This document shows positions 1-9,415 of a DNA stretch of 59,507 bases, piece by piece. The notes under the pieces are model-generated. The model did no database searches and was not told the origin of the DNA. It saw only the letters and a list, made by a program, of their open reading frames with translations. The position numbers and the translations under genes were made by a program. Source of the stretch: DASRPD01 sp035646535 (GTDB lineage: Bacteria; Actinomycetota; Acidimicrobiia; IMCC26256; JANYLB01); NCBI GenBank assembly GCA_035646535.1, contig DASRPD010000037.1:1-59507 (forward strand), written 5' to 3'. How positions within the stretch are numbered: position 1 is the stretch's first letter; each line of letters opens with the position of its first letter.

Positions 1-1289
1 GTCTCGCCGACCTCCAGCTCAGCCAGCACGCGACGCAACTCGGGCATCGTCGCGAGCAACCCGGCGTAGTCGGTCGAAGGAACGTCTTCTCCGACGTGTA
101 CGACCTTCCCGTCGTCGAATGCCACGACCAGCTCACCGAGCGACTCGGGACGCACTCGGGCGCGGAACACCTCGAGCACCGAGGCCCGCAGAATCCGCTC
201 GAGCACCCGATCATCGCGGCCGTCATCGAGCGTCTCGATCTCGATCTTGCCCGCGGTCGACGCTACGAGCGCGTCGAGATCACTCACCCGCGGCACGACC
301 TCGTCCTCGCCGCTGCGCAACGCTCGCCGCAGAGAGTTCGCGATCATCGTCTCGAAGTTTGCGATCGACAGTCGCACGGACACGCCCGAGCGTTGGTTGA
401 TGTGCGGCGACCGTCGCGCCTGCTGGCTGACCTCGGCGACGATCTCGGTCATGAACTCGGGAACGCTCACCGAGCGGCCTTCGGCGGCCGGCACAACCGC
501 TTCCTGGGCGATGACGCCCATCTCGATCTCGACGTCGAGCGGATAGTGCGTACGGATCTGCGCGCCGAAGCGGTCCTTGAGCGGCGTGATGATCCGCCCG
601 CGGTTGGTGTAGTCCTCCGGGTTGGCCGTCGCCACCAACATGAGGTCCAGCGGGAGGCGGATCTTGTAGCCCCGGATCTGGACGTCACGCTCCTCGAGGA
701 CGTTGAGGAGCCCGACCTGGATCCGCTCGGCGAGGTCGGGCAGCTCGTTGATCGCGAAGATACCCCGGTTCGTGCGCGGCACCAGCCCGTAATGGATCGT
801 CAGCTCGTCGGCGAGATAACGGCCTTCGGCCACCTTGATCGGGTCGACCTCGCCGATCAGGTCCGCGATCGAGGTGTCGGGCGTCGCCAGCTTCTCGCCG
901 TAGCGGCGATCACGGTGCACCCATTCGAGCGGGGTCTCGTCGCCCCGTTCGGCGACGAGGAGCCGGGCGTGCTGCGACACGGGGTGGTATGGATCATCGA
1001 GGATCTCGCTGCCGGCGACCGTCGGCGTCCACTCGTCGAGCAGACCCGTGAGCGAACGGATCATCCTGGTCTTGGCCTGACCCCGTTCGCCGAGAAAGAT
1101 CACGTCGTGGCCTGCGAGCAGCGCGTTCTCGAGCTGCGGGAGCACGGTGTCCTCGTAGCCGATGACCCCGTCGACGAGCGGCTCGGCGGCCGCGATGCGA
1201 GCCACTGCGTTGGCCCGCACCTCTTCCTTGACGGGCTTCGACACCCAGCCGTTTGCTCGCAACTCGCCGAGGGTGCTCGGACGACTCAT
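1..1289 (-). CDS. ChlI/MoxR-like AAA+ ATPase, 3' end cut by window edge
   Basis: A single open frame starts at ATG 1289 and runs off the left edge; 429 residues are visible. Walker A (GERGQAKT) lies at about residues 67-74 and a Walker B-like strand (GIFAINELPDL) at about 176-186. A sensor-1 strand (ATANPEDYTNRGR) follows at about 220-232. This arrangement is that of magnesium-chelatase subunit I-like AAA+ proteins, ring ATPases that remodel a partner. In many actinobacteria a VWA-domain protein is encoded downstream; that region is outside the window. The Walker B acid pair reads N-E rather than D-E. The exact substrate is unknown. It diverges from sdhC across 225 bp. Confidence 0.85.
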   Translation of the reverse strand, partial: MSRPSTLGELRANGWVSKPVKEEVRANAVARIAAAEPLVDGVIGYEDTVLPQLENALLAGHDVIFLGERGQAKTRMIRSLTGLLDEWTPTVAGSEILDDPYHPVSQHARLLVAERGDETPLEWVHRDRRYGEKLATPDTSIADLIGEVDPIKVAEGRYLADELTIHYGLVPRTNRGIFAINELPDLAERIQVGLLNVLEERDVQIRGYKIRLPLDLMLVATANPEDYTNRGRIITPLKDRFGAQIRTHYPLDVEIEMGVIAQEAVVPAAEGRSVSVPEFMTEIVAEVSQQARRSPHINQRSGVSVRLSIANFETMIANSLRRALRSGEDEVVPRVSDLDALVASTAGKIEIETLDDGRDDRVLERILRASVLEVFRARVRPESLGELVVAFDDGKVVHVGEDVPSTDYAGLLATMPELRRVLAELEVGE

Positions 1290-1514
1290 GCGGTCCCCTT
1301 CCGACTCGGCGACAGTACCAGCGGGTCGCGGACCTGAAAGCGGCCCGCGCGACCAACCACCGCACCACTGATCGCCGGCACCGCGGGCCGGACCGAGGCG
1401 AGGCGCGGAGACCTGCACGCCGATCGGCCCACATCGCCCGCCCGCCGGGCAGCGGGCTAGGTTCGACCACGGTCGCCCTCCGGGACGGGCGAGACCAAGA
1501 CGGCAAAGGGCGCG

Positions 1515-2294
1515 ATGGGCGAGGTGAGCACCGAGGAACAGCAGCCGGGAGCCGCCGCCGCGTCGCGGTTGACGCGCGATGTCGGCCCGCCGATCCCCCG
1601 GCCGCCCCGCCCGACCCCCTTCCTCGTCGGTTTCTACCGCTCCGCGCTCGGCAAGAAAGCCGTCATGGCCGTCACGGGCATCGCCCTGCTCGGCTACGTG
1701 CTGGTCCACATGCTCGGCAACCTCAAGCTGTATCTCGGCATGGAGGACTTTGACCACTACGCCGAGTGGCTCCGCACGATCGGTGAACCGGCTCTCCCGG
1801 CCACTGCGTTCCTCTGGATCATGCGCATCGGCCTGCTCCTGGCCGTTGTGTTCCACATCCATGCCGCGTACGCACTGACGCGACTGAACCGCAAAGCCCG
1901 GCCGGTGCGGTATCAGTCCCATCGCGACTACATCGCGGCCAACTTCGCGTCGCGCACGATGCGCTGGACCGGCGTGATCGTCGTCCTGTTCGTGATCTTC
2001 CACCTCATGGATCTCACGTGGGGCAACGCCAACCCGGACTTCGTCCGCGGTGACACCTACGACAACATCGTCCACAGCTTCCAGCGCGTGCCCGTCGCGA
2101 TCTTCTACATCGTCGCCAACCTCGCGTTGGGGCTGCACATCTTCCACGGCGCGTGGTCCATGTTCCAGAGCCTCGGGCTGAACAACCCGCGTTTCAATCT
2201 CTGGCGCCGCTACTTCGCGGCCGGCCTCGCGGCGGTCGTCACCATTGGCAACGTCAGCTTCCCGCTCATGGTGGTCACGGGAGTCGTCAAGTGA
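1515..2294 (+). CDS. sdhC: succinate dehydrogenase cytochrome b558-type membrane subunit
   Basis: The 259-residue protein has five predicted membrane helices (about 49-68, 98-121, 151-168, 192-214 and 233-255). Histidines 65, 114, 116, 163, 208 and 211 near the helices are candidate haem ligands. This is the fused SdhC/D anchor of the b558 type, which binds haem and passes electrons between the flavoprotein/iron-sulfur arm and the quinone pool. A proline-rich cytoplasmic tail of about 35 residues precedes helix 1. ATG 1515 was chosen because AAGGG lies just upstream. It is the first gene of sdhCAB, and its TGA overlaps the GTG of sdhA. Confidence 0.92.
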   Translation: MGEVSTEEQQPGAAAASRLTRDVGPPIPRPPRPTPFLVGFYRSALGKKAVMAVTGIALLGYVLVHMLGNLKLYLGMEDFDHYAEWLRTIGEPALPATAFLWIMRIGLLLAVVFHIHAAYALTRLNRKARPVRYQSHRDYIAANFASRTMRWTGVIVVLFVIFHLMDLTWGNANPDFVRGDTYDNIVHSFQRVPVAIFYIVANLALGLHIFHGAWSMFQSLGLNNPRFNLWRRYFAAGLAAVVTIGNVSFPLMVVTGVVK

Positions 2295-4234
2295 CGCGGG
2301 GCTATGAGCTCGCATCCGAACCGCTGAACGGCCGGGTGCCTGACGGCCCGATCGAGACCAAGTGGTCGGACCACAAGTTCGACATGAAGCTGGTGAACCC
2401 GGCCAACAAGCGCAAGTTCGAGGTCATCGTCGTCGGGAGCGGCCTCGCGGGAGCGTCGGCGGCCGCGAGCCTCGGTGAGCTCGGGTACCAGGTGACGCTG
2501 CTCACGTTCCACGACTCGCCGCGACGCGCGCACAGCATCGCCGCGCAAGGTGGGATCAACGCGGCCAAGAACTACAAGAACGACGGCGACAGCGTGCACC
2601 GGTTGTTCTACGACACGGTGAAGGGCGGCGACTACCGCTCCCGCGAGGCCAACGTGCATCGGCTCGCGGAGGTCAGCGTCGACATCATCGACCAGTGCGC
2701 CGCCCAAGGCGTCCCCTTCGCTCGCGAGTACGGCGGTCTGCTCGACAACCGGTCCTTCGGTGGCGCCCAGGTGTCACGCACGTTCTACGCGCGGGGCCAG
2801 ACCGGCCAGCAGCTCCTGTTGGGTGCGTACTCGGCCCTGATGCGCCAAGTACATCTCGGCACGGTCACGCTCCACCGCCGGACCGAGATGCTCGAGCTCG
2901 TCACCCACGAAGGGCGCGCCGTCGGTGTGGTCGCTCGTGACCTCGTCACGGGCGAGGTCCGGTCCTTCTCCGCCCACGCCGTTGTGCTCGCGACCGGCGG
3001 CTACAGCAACGTCTTCTACCTCTCGACCAACGCCAAGGCATCCAACGCGACTGCGGCGTGGCGGGCCCACAAGAAGGGCGCGCTCTTCGCCAACCCGTGC
3101 TTCACCCAGATCCACCCGACCTGCATCCCCGCGAGCGACGAGTTCCAGTCGAAGCTCACACTGATGAGCGAGTCGCTTCGCAACGACGGGCGCGTCTGGA
3201 TACCGCAGGATGCCGGCGACGCGCGCCGCCCGGATGGGATCCCCAATGCCGAGCGCGACTTCTTCCTCGAGCGGCGCTACCCGGCATTCGGCAACCTCGT
3301 GCCGCGCGACGTCGCGTCACGGGCCATCAAACGCGAGGTCGACGCGGACCGCGGGGTCGGGCCACTGCGCAACGGCGTGTACCTCGACTTTTCGGAGTCC
3401 ATCCAGCGCCTCGGCCGCGACGCCATCGACGAGCGCTACGGCAACCTCTTCGAGATGTACGAGCGGATCACCGACGAGGATCCGTTCCGCGTCCCCATGC
3501 GGATCTTCCCGGCTGTGCATTACACGATGGGTGGGATGTGGGTCGACTACGACCTGTCGAGCAACATCCCCGGGCTCTTCGTGCTCGGTGAGGCCAACTT
3601 CTCCGACCACGGCGCGAACCGGCTCGGCGCCAGCGCCCTCATGCAGGGCCTCGCCGACGGCTACTTCGTGCTTCCCTACACGATCGGGAACTACCTCGCG
3701 CCGCTGCTCGGCACCTCACCGCTCGGGAGTGACGAGCCGGTGTTCGCCGAGGCGGAAGCGAACGTCGGCGACGACATCAAGCGCCTGCTGTCCACGAACG
3801 GCTCCCGCTCGGTCGACTGGTTCCACCGGGAGCTCGGCAAGATCGTGTGGGACAACTGCGGCATGGCCCGGAGCAAGGAGACCCTCGACAAGGCGCTGGC
3901 TGATATCCCGGCCCTGCGCGAGGAGTTCCACCGCGATGTGCGTGTCCTCGGCGACGACGAGTCGATGAACCAGTCACTCGAGAGAGCCGGGCGCGTGTCG
4001 GACTTCCTCGAGTTCGCCGAGCTGATGTGCCTCGACGCGCGCCACCGCGAAGAGAGCTGCGGCGGTCACTTCCGCGTGGAGCATCAGACCGAAGAGGGCG
4101 AGGCGCTCCGCGACGACGAGGACTTCGCGTACGTGGGCGCGTGGGAGTTCCAAGGCGTCGGATCGCCGCCCGTGCTCCACAAGGAGCCGCTGTCCTTCGA
4201 CAACGTCCAGCTCGCCCAGCGCAGCTACAAGTAG
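2291..4234 (+). CDS. sdhA: succinate dehydrogenase flavoprotein subunit
   Basis: The 647-residue protein oxidises succinate to fumarate using covalent FAD. The dinucleotide-binding motif VGSGLAGA is at about 48-55. The segment HSIAAQGGIN at 81-90 supplies the expected FAD-linking histidine. QIHPTCIP marks the substrate region. The length is normal for the b558-associated class (about 640). The frame is open further upstream into sdhC, but GTG 2291 overlaps the sdhC stop as GTGA, a typical coupled start, and gives the usual N-terminus length. It is the middle gene of sdhCAB; sdhB begins 10 bp after its stop. Confidence 0.95.
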   Translation: MTRGYELASEPLNGRVPDGPIETKWSDHKFDMKLVNPANKRKFEVIVVGSGLAGASAAASLGELGYQVTLLTFHDSPRRAHSIAAQGGINAAKNYKNDGDSVHRLFYDTVKGGDYRSREANVHRLAEVSVDIIDQCAAQGVPFAREYGGLLDNRSFGGAQVSRTFYARGQTGQQLLLGAYSALMRQVHLGTVTLHRRTEMLELVTHEGRAVGVVARDLVTGEVRSFSAHAVVLATGGYSNVFYLSTNAKASNATAAWRAHKKGALFANPCFTQIHPTCIPASDEFQSKLTLMSESLRNDGRVWIPQDAGDARRPDGIPNAERDFFLERRYPAFGNLVPRDVASRAIKREVDADRGVGPLRNGVYLDFSESIQRLGRDAIDERYGNLFEMYERITDEDPFRVPMRIFPAVHYTMGGMWVDYDLSSNIPGLFVLGEANFSDHGANRLGASALMQGLADGYFVLPYTIGNYLAPLLGTSPLGSDEPVFAEAEANVGDDIKRLLSTNGSRSVDWFHRELGKIVWDNCGMARSKETLDKALADIPALREEFHRDVRVLGDDESMNQSLERAGRVSDFLEFAELMCLDARHREESCGGHFRVEHQTEEGEALRDDEDFAYVGAWEFQGVGSPPVLHKEPLSFDNVQLAQRSYK

Positions 4235-4244
4235 GGGGTCGTCG

Positions 4245-5009
4245 ATGCATCTCAAGCTGCGCGTGTGGCGCCAGGCTGGACCGGACGTTCCCGGCTCGTT
4301 CGAGGAACACGACATGGCGGACATCAGTCCCGACATGTCGTTCCTCGAGATGTTCGACGTCTTGAACGAGCGGCTCGCGGCCGAGGGCCGCGAGCCCGTG
4401 GCGTTCGACCACGACTGTCGCGAGGGGATCTGCGGGTCCTGTTCCATGATGATCAACGGCCAGGCCCACGGACCGTCGCGGGGTACGGCCACGTGCCAGC
4501 TCCACATGCGGAAGTTCGCCGACGGTGAAGAGATCACCGTCGAGCCGTGGCGGGCCGCGGCCTTCCCGATCATTCGTGACCTCCTGACCGACCGGACGAC
4601 CCTCGATCACATCATCGAGGCCGGCGGCTACATCTCCGCGCCCACCGGCAGCGCGCCGGACGCCAACCTCATCCTGGTGCCCAAGCCCGTCGCCGACGCC
4701 GCGATGGACGCGGCCGCGTGTATCGGTTGTGGAGCGTGCGTCGCCGCCTGTCCGAACAGCGCAGCCCAGCTCTTCACCGCCGCGAAGGTGGCCCACCTCA
4801 ACCTTCTGCCCCAGGGCCAGCCGGAACGCTGGACGCGCGTCCAGAACATGGTGGACACGATGGAGGAGTACTTCGGCTCCTGCACGAACCACGGCGAGTG
4901 CGAGAAGGCCTGCCCCAAGGGCATCGAGATCGACTTCATCGCCCTGTTGAACCGCGACTACCTCAAGGCGCAGTGGAAGAACCGCAACCTCGAGTCCCAG
5001 CGCGGCTAG
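4245..5009 (+). CDS. sdhB: succinate dehydrogenase iron-sulfur subunit
   Basis: The 254-residue protein wires SdhA to the membrane quinone site. A plant-type [2Fe-2S] cluster motif is seen as C58, C63, C66 (CREGICGSC) with C84. The ferredoxin half carries C159, C162, C165 and C169 (CIGCGACVAACP), and then C213, C219 and C223 (CEKACPKG), for the [4Fe-4S] and [3Fe-4S] clusters. All expected ligands are present. It is the last gene of sdhCAB. The next gene is convergent, with its stop only 5 bp away. Confidence 0.95.
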   Translation: MHLKLRVWRQAGPDVPGSFEEHDMADISPDMSFLEMFDVLNERLAAEGREPVAFDHDCREGICGSCSMMINGQAHGPSRGTATCQLHMRKFADGEEITVEPWRAAAFPIIRDLLTDRTTLDHIIEAGGYISAPTGSAPDANLILVPKPVADAAMDAAACIGCGACVAACPNSAAQLFTAAKVAHLNLLPQGQPERWTRVQNMVDTMEEYFGSCTNHGECEKACPKGIEIDFIALLNRDYLKAQWKNRNLESQRG

Positions 5010-5014
5010 CGCCG

Positions 5015-6016
5015 TCAGGCGCCAGGAGCGGGAAAGTCGATGTACTCGTCGATGATCGCCAGCGCGAGGTCGCGCGTCGACGGGACGTCGCCGTCGATGC
5101 GACCACGCGCGCGGAGGTCGTCCACGAGCCTGGCCATGGTGGCGTCCAGGTCGAGATCCTCGGTGTGGTCGTGCCACGCGTCGCGCTCGGCCGTGTCGGC
5201 AAAGCAGTAGGCCTTCCAGCTCACCGAGAATCGCAACTGCTCCCACTCGTACTCGGCAACGTCGACCTCACCGTCGCGCAGAACCCAGCGACGGTCGGCA
5301 TCGAACTCCAGGGTCATACCCGGTTCCAGCGGTGCGATGTCGTCGTTCGGCGCGTCGACGGGCTCGACCCCATGGAAGACCGTGTCGGTATCGAGCACGA
5401 GCGCGGAGTCGGCGGTGACCTTGCGGATAGCGCCCGGCTCGGTCGCACCGTCCGGCCAGTAGGCGAACCCGCCGCCGTGCGCGTCGTGGAACCACGCGAC
5501 CCCGGTGGCGATCGGCATCCGCCAGTCTTCGAAGAGCCCGGAGTGCCGCATCGCGACGAGGAGCCATTGCGGGTGCCGCTTGCGGTTCGCGCCCCGGAAC
5601 TCGGGGACGTCGGTGTGCACCACGAGCTCCTGGCCGGGGATCATGAGGTTCGCGAAGACGATCGCCGGCTCGATGACGGGACGCCCGTGGACGACCCGGG
5701 CGGCTTCGACGAAGCCTTCGTGGAAGAGAAAGGGCTCGATCCCTTCGACCAGCGGCCGCGTGCCGTACGCGTACTCCTCACGGAAGTAGTTCGTCCGCGC
5801 TGCGAGCTTGGCGACCGGCTCCTCACGGCGACGGTGGCCCCCGGTTCGGAGATGGTGCAACACCGCGTCGTGGCGCTGGGTGAGGCCGCGGCCGATCTCG
5901 GAATCGACATGCTCTTGGGAGTACATGCCGTATCGGCCGAACCGCTCGGCAACACCGATCATCGCCTCGCCGCCGTCACCGAACAGCGGGTCGAGCTCGA
6001 CCAAGGTCCGGGCCAC
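5015..6016 (-). CDS. putative 2OG-Fe(II) dioxygenase-fold protein
   Basis: This is a 333-residue protein. An H-x-D pair (H134, D136, in VVHTDVPEF) and a distal histidine (H215, in DTVFHGVEP) follow the facial-triad layout of Fe(II)/2-oxoglutarate oxygenases. A downstream arginine (about R232-R233) could bind the co-substrate. The frame stays open to 6274, but that would overlap the divergent SRPBCC gene, so GTG 6016 is the likelier start. The substrate is unknown. The 102 bp to the next gene must hold both promoters. Assignment rests on motif spacing, not on a recognised named family. Confidence 0.6.
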   Translation of the reverse strand: MARTLVELDPLFGDGGEAMIGVAERFGRYGMYSQEHVDSEIGRGLTQRHDAVLHHLRTGGHRRREEPVAKLAARTNYFREEYAYGTRPLVEGIEPFLFHEGFVEAARVVHGRPVIEPAIVFANLMIPGQELVVHTDVPEFRGANRKRHPQWLLVAMRHSGLFEDWRMPIATGVAWFHDAHGGGFAYWPDGATEPGAIRKVTADSALVLDTDTVFHGVEPVDAPNDDIAPLEPGMTLEFDADRRWVLRDGEVDVAEYEWEQLRFSVSWKAYCFADTAERDAWHDHTEDLDLDATMARLVDDLRARGRIDGDVPSTRDLALAIIDEYIDFPAPGA

Positions 6017-6118
6017 GGCGCCACCGTACCGCCCGACCAGAGCCGGCGCCGCGGCGGCACGGGCCGAGCGGCCACGCACCCGACGCGACCCCGGACGCGG
6101 TTCTCGTAGGGTGCCGCG

Positions 6119-6616
6119 ATGCAGGAACACCGTTTCTCCGTCGATCTCGACGCTCCGGTCACCGAGGTCTGGGAGCTCTTCTGGTATCGGGAGGCCGACC
6201 GGCCGCAGGGCAAGCTCGCCCGCATCGACATCCTCCACCCCGGCGACGAGATCGGCGAGGGACTCGTCCGGCACTGCACGTTTCCGGTTCCGAAGTTCCT
6301 GGGTTCGGGCGGGGTCGGCCAGAGCTGGGAGTGGCTGACCGAGGTGAAGCGGTACGAGAGCTGGAAGTACGACGCGATCGGCAAGCCCCTGTGGTCACGC
6401 GCCGAGGGGCGTATTCGACTCGAGGACCTCGGCGACGGTCGCACCCGCGTCCACTTCGAGGAGCGCTACTGGGCGTTCAACCCGTGGATGCGCCGTCTCG
6501 GGCTCGAACGCTACGTGCACGACCGGATCTCGAAGGACAACGACACGATCCTGGCCGCGCTCGACGGCGGCCTGCGCTGGCACCGCCACCGGCGCGCCCG
6601 AGCCGCCGAGCAGTAG
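6119..6616 (+). CDS. SRPBCC-fold (START/polyketide cyclase-like) protein
   Basis: This 165-residue protein opens with the pattern FSVDLDAPVTEVWELFW, typical of Bet v1/START helix-grip proteins. A mid-protein strand pair (EWLTEVKRYESWKYDAIGKP) and a C-terminal amphipathic helix follow. Such proteins bind hydrophobic ligands in a cavity; no catalytic residue can be assigned. It starts at ATG 6119, with a purine-poor leader, and is divergent from the putative oxygenase gene. Its ligand may be related to that enzyme, but this is only a neighbourhood inference. Confidence 0.72.
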   Translation: MQEHRFSVDLDAPVTEVWELFWYREADRPQGKLARIDILHPGDEIGEGLVRHCTFPVPKFLGSGGVGQSWEWLTEVKRYESWKYDAIGKPLWSRAEGRIRLEDLGDGRTRVHFEERYWAFNPWMRRLGLERYVHDRISKDNDTILAALDGGLRWHRHRRARAAEQ

Positions 6617-6675
6617 CGCGGGAAGACACGGTCGCGGTGCGGCCTCGGCGGACGGGGGCGCGGCAGCGCCCGAGC

Positions 6676-8076
6676 TCAGCCGCGCGCCGCGGCGTAGGCG
6701 GCACGGCGCGCGTCGGCGAAGTCCTGGGACTGGGCCGGTTCGACCGTTGTCTCCGACCTCGACGACCACCCGGCTTGCACCGCGTTGATCGCACAGCCGT
6801 GGTGGCGTGCCGCGGCCTGGATCGCGGCGCCGCGTGCGACGAGCTCCTCGGCGTCGTCGACCACGGTGACCGCACGCTGGGCCAGATCCGCCAGGGCCTG
6901 GCGGTACGCCGGCGATCGAGCCCCGCCGCCGCAGAGGAGCAGCCGCCCGCTCTCGGTGTCGATGCCCGCGGCACCGAGCGCATCCATTCCGTCGAGCAAC
7001 CCACACACCACGCCGTCGAAACCGGCGCGTGCCAGGTCCTCGCGGGTCACGTCCGATCCGATGCCCGACAGCGTGCCCCGGGCATCAGGCCGGTTCGGCG
7101 TGCGCTCGCCGTCGAGATACGGAACGAGGGTGAGCGCAGAGGCGGCCGACCGGTTCGCGCTCGCCGGAGCCGAGAGTGCGAGCGCGTCGAGCGTGGCGAG
7201 GTCGACTCCGAGGAGTCGCGCGATCGCGTCGGTGACCTTGGTGGCGTTGAGTGTGCACACCAACGGGAGGAAGCGGCCCGTGGCGTCGGCAAACCCGGCC
7301 ACGATGCCGGACGCGTCGGCAGTGGGGCGCTCGCTGAGCGCTAACACCGTTCCCGACGTGCCGAGCGAGACGCCGACGTCGCCGGGTGCCAGGGCCGCGC
7401 CCAACGCGGCGGCCATGTTGTCGCCCGTGCCGGTCGCCTCGTCGGGTCCGGCCACCCGCGGCAGGGCGGCTGCCCAGTCGGTGTCGGCGTCGATGATCTC
7501 GAGCAGCTCGGGGCGCCACCGTCCCTCCGACGGCGACCAGTAGCCGGTGCCCGAGGCGTCACCGCGGTCGGTGGCCCACTCGCCGCTCAGCCGCCACGCC
7601 AGCCAGTCGTGGGGCAGACCGACGCGCGCGATGCGCGCGAACGCGTCCGGCTCTTTTCGGTGCAGCCATGACAGCTTGGTGATCGTGAACGCGGCCACCG
7701 GCACCGACCCGCAGGCCGCGGCCCACGCCGACGCACCTTCGCTGAGCTGATCGAGGAGCCAGCTCGCGTCCGGCGCGGATTCGGTGTCGTTCCAGAGCTT
7801 GGCCGGGCGGATCACCCGACCCGCCTCGTCGAGAACGACGAGGCCGTGCTGTTGCGCCGCGATCGAGATGGCGACGATGTCGTCAGCGTGGCCCGCGGCG
7901 GCTCGCGCCGCGCCCAGCGCGTCCCACCAGGCCTCGGGATCCTGTTCGCTGACCGGCGGGTTCACCGCCGGGTGCGGCGCCCGGCCGGTGGCGACGAGCG
8001 CGCCATCGTCGGCGTCGCGCACCTCGACCTTCGTGGACTGGGTCGACGAGTCGACCCCCATCACCAACGACACCAT
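6676..8076 (-). CDS. xylB: xylulokinase
   Basis: This 466-residue FGGY kinase phosphorylates D-xylulose to xylulose 5-phosphate. The N-terminal phosphate loop MGVDSSTQSTK begins at residue 6. The sugar-contact strand AAQQHGLV (73-80) is the xylulokinase signature. GDN (D219) provides the catalytic base, and GGGARSPAYRQ near the C-terminus belongs to the ATP-binding lobe. ATG 8076 has GGGAG seven to eight bases upstream. It lies downstream of xylA on the same strand, with a strong hairpin in the 89-bp gap, so the two probably form a xylose-use operon. Confidence 0.93.
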   Translation of the reverse strand: MVSLVMGVDSSTQSTKVEVRDADDGALVATGRAPHPAVNPPVSEQDPEAWWDALGAARAAAGHADDIVAISIAAQQHGLVVLDEAGRVIRPAKLWNDTESAPDASWLLDQLSEGASAWAAACGSVPVAAFTITKLSWLHRKEPDAFARIARVGLPHDWLAWRLSGEWATDRGDASGTGYWSPSEGRWRPELLEIIDADTDWAAALPRVAGPDEATGTGDNMAAALGAALAPGDVGVSLGTSGTVLALSERPTADASGIVAGFADATGRFLPLVCTLNATKVTDAIARLLGVDLATLDALALSAPASANRSAASALTLVPYLDGERTPNRPDARGTLSGIGSDVTREDLARAGFDGVVCGLLDGMDALGAAGIDTESGRLLLCGGGARSPAYRQALADLAQRAVTVVDDAEELVARGAAIQAAARHHGCAINAVQAGWSSRSETTVEPAQSQDFADARRAAYAAARG

Positions 8077-8098
8077 CCGCTCCCGCGCCTACCGAGCA

Positions 8099-8147
8099 CC
8101 CGTTGGTGCGATAGCCGTCGCAGAGCGACGGGTATCGCACCAACGGG
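8099..8147. repeat. near-perfect 23-bp inverted repeat with 3-nt loop between xylA and xylB
   Basis: Arms 8099-8121 and 8125-8147 are reverse complements with one mismatch (8114 against 8132), separated by AGA. The arm core is CCCGTTGGTGCGATA. There is no T-tract on either side, so it does not look like a standard intrinsic terminator. In the xylA-xylB transcript it would form a very stable stem just upstream of the xylB ribosome-binding site. It could stabilise the xylA message, reduce xylB expression, or be a REP-like mobile palindrome. Confidence 0.85.
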
Positions 8148-8165
8148 ATGTTTCGGGTGTCGGGG

Positions 8166-9344
8166 TCACCGGACGCCGAGCAACAGCTCGGTGACGAGCT
8201 GGTCAAGGCGTTCGTGGCCGTACCCGCGCGCCCCGAGCTCGTCGAGGTCGAACGTCTCAGCTCGCAGGCGACCAAAGGCCTCGGGGGTCGGTCCGTCGGG
8301 CAACGTCCGTTCGGTCAGCCCCTCCGCCCGGGCCTGTTCGAGCGCAGCTTGGATCTCGACGTCCTCGGCGAATCGCTCGGCCTTCGCCCGCAGGATGAGA
8401 TAGGTCCGGATACAGCCGCGCGCGAAATCCCACACGCCGTCGGCGTCCTCGGTGCGGTAGGGATGCGCATCGAAGTGCCGCATGCCATCCCATTCGGCCT
8501 CTTCGAGCAGCTTGACGACGTAGAACGCGTCGCGAACGCCCTCGGAGCCGAAGCGGAAGTCCTGGTCGTACTTGCCGATCCGCTGAGCATTCAGGTCGAC
8601 GTGGAAGAGCTTGTCGTGCCAGAGCGCTTGGGCCACCGCGTGGTGAAAGCTCAGGCCCGACATCGTCTCGTGGGCGAACTCCGGGTTGAGGCCAACCATC
8701 TCTGAGTGGTCGAGCTCGTTGATGAAGGCAAGAGCGTGACCGACGGTCGGCAGGAGGATGTCACCGCGCGGCTCGTTCGGTTTGGGCTCGAGCGCGACCT
8801 CGAGGTCGTAGCCGCGATCGCGGATGTACTCGCACACCGCGTTCACTGCTTCGGCGTAGCAGTCCAGTGCCGCGGGGATGTCCTTGGCCGCGTCGCACTC
8901 GACGCCCTCGCGCCCGCCCCACATCACGTACAAGGAGGCACCGAGCTCGACGCCGAGATCGATCGCGTCGATCGTCTTGGCCAGGGCGTAGCGCCGCACC
9001 GCGGGATCGTTGGCCGTGAACGCGCCGTCTTTGAACACCGGCTGATAGAAGAGGTTGCACGTGGCCATGGGCACGCGCATGCCGGTGTCGTCGAGCGCGG
9101 CGCGGAACCGCTTGACGATGGCATCGCGCTCGCTCGCCGACGACCCCGGAGGGACCAGGTCGTCGTCGTGGAAGTTCACCCCGTACGCGCCCAGCTCGGC
9201 GAGGTGGCTGACGGTGTCGACGGGATCGAGGGGTGGGCGGGTCGCGTCGCCGAAGGGATCACGACCTCGGTTCCCGACGGTCCAGAGCCCGAACGTGAAA
9301 CGGTCGTCGGGTCCGGGTGTGTAGTCGTGGGCAGCAGGGCTCAT
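8166..9344 (-). CDS. xylA: xylose isomerase
   Basis: This 392-residue TIM-barrel enzyme interconverts D-xylose and D-xylulose. The N-terminus (FTFGLWTVG, RDPFGDATRP) matches the actinobacterial class I type. Catalytic and metal residues line up at a constant offset of +6 from the Streptomyces enzyme: H59, E186 (EPKPNEP), E222, H225, D250, D260, D262 and D292. The frame is open to 9593, but homology begins near MSPAAHDYTP, so ATG 9344 is preferred; ATG 9353 would add three residues. It is transcribed away from the DUF4234-like gene and is followed by xylB. Confidence 0.94.
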   Translation of the reverse strand: MSPAAHDYTPGPDDRFTFGLWTVGNRGRDPFGDATRPPLDPVDTVSHLAELGAYGVNFHDDDLVPPGSSASERDAIVKRFRAALDDTGMRVPMATCNLFYQPVFKDGAFTANDPAVRRYALAKTIDAIDLGVELGASLYVMWGGREGVECDAAKDIPAALDCYAEAVNAVCEYIRDRGYDLEVALEPKPNEPRGDILLPTVGHALAFINELDHSEMVGLNPEFAHETMSGLSFHHAVAQALWHDKLFHVDLNAQRIGKYDQDFRFGSEGVRDAFYVVKLLEEAEWDGMRHFDAHPYRTEDADGVWDFARGCIRTYLILRAKAERFAEDVEIQAALEQARAEGLTERTLPDGPTPEAFGRLRAETFDLDELGARGYGHERLDQLVTELLLGVR

Positions 9345-9415
9345 GGCACCCATACTCGCCCGCGCCGCGCCGAGGAGCAACGAGCACGCCCCACGACTGG
9401 GTAACGTCGTGTCTT

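Noticed and set aside
6017..6274. Longer N-terminus for the putative 2OG oxygenase
   Set aside because: It would overlap the divergent SRPBCC gene by about 150 bp and has the composition of antisense sequence.
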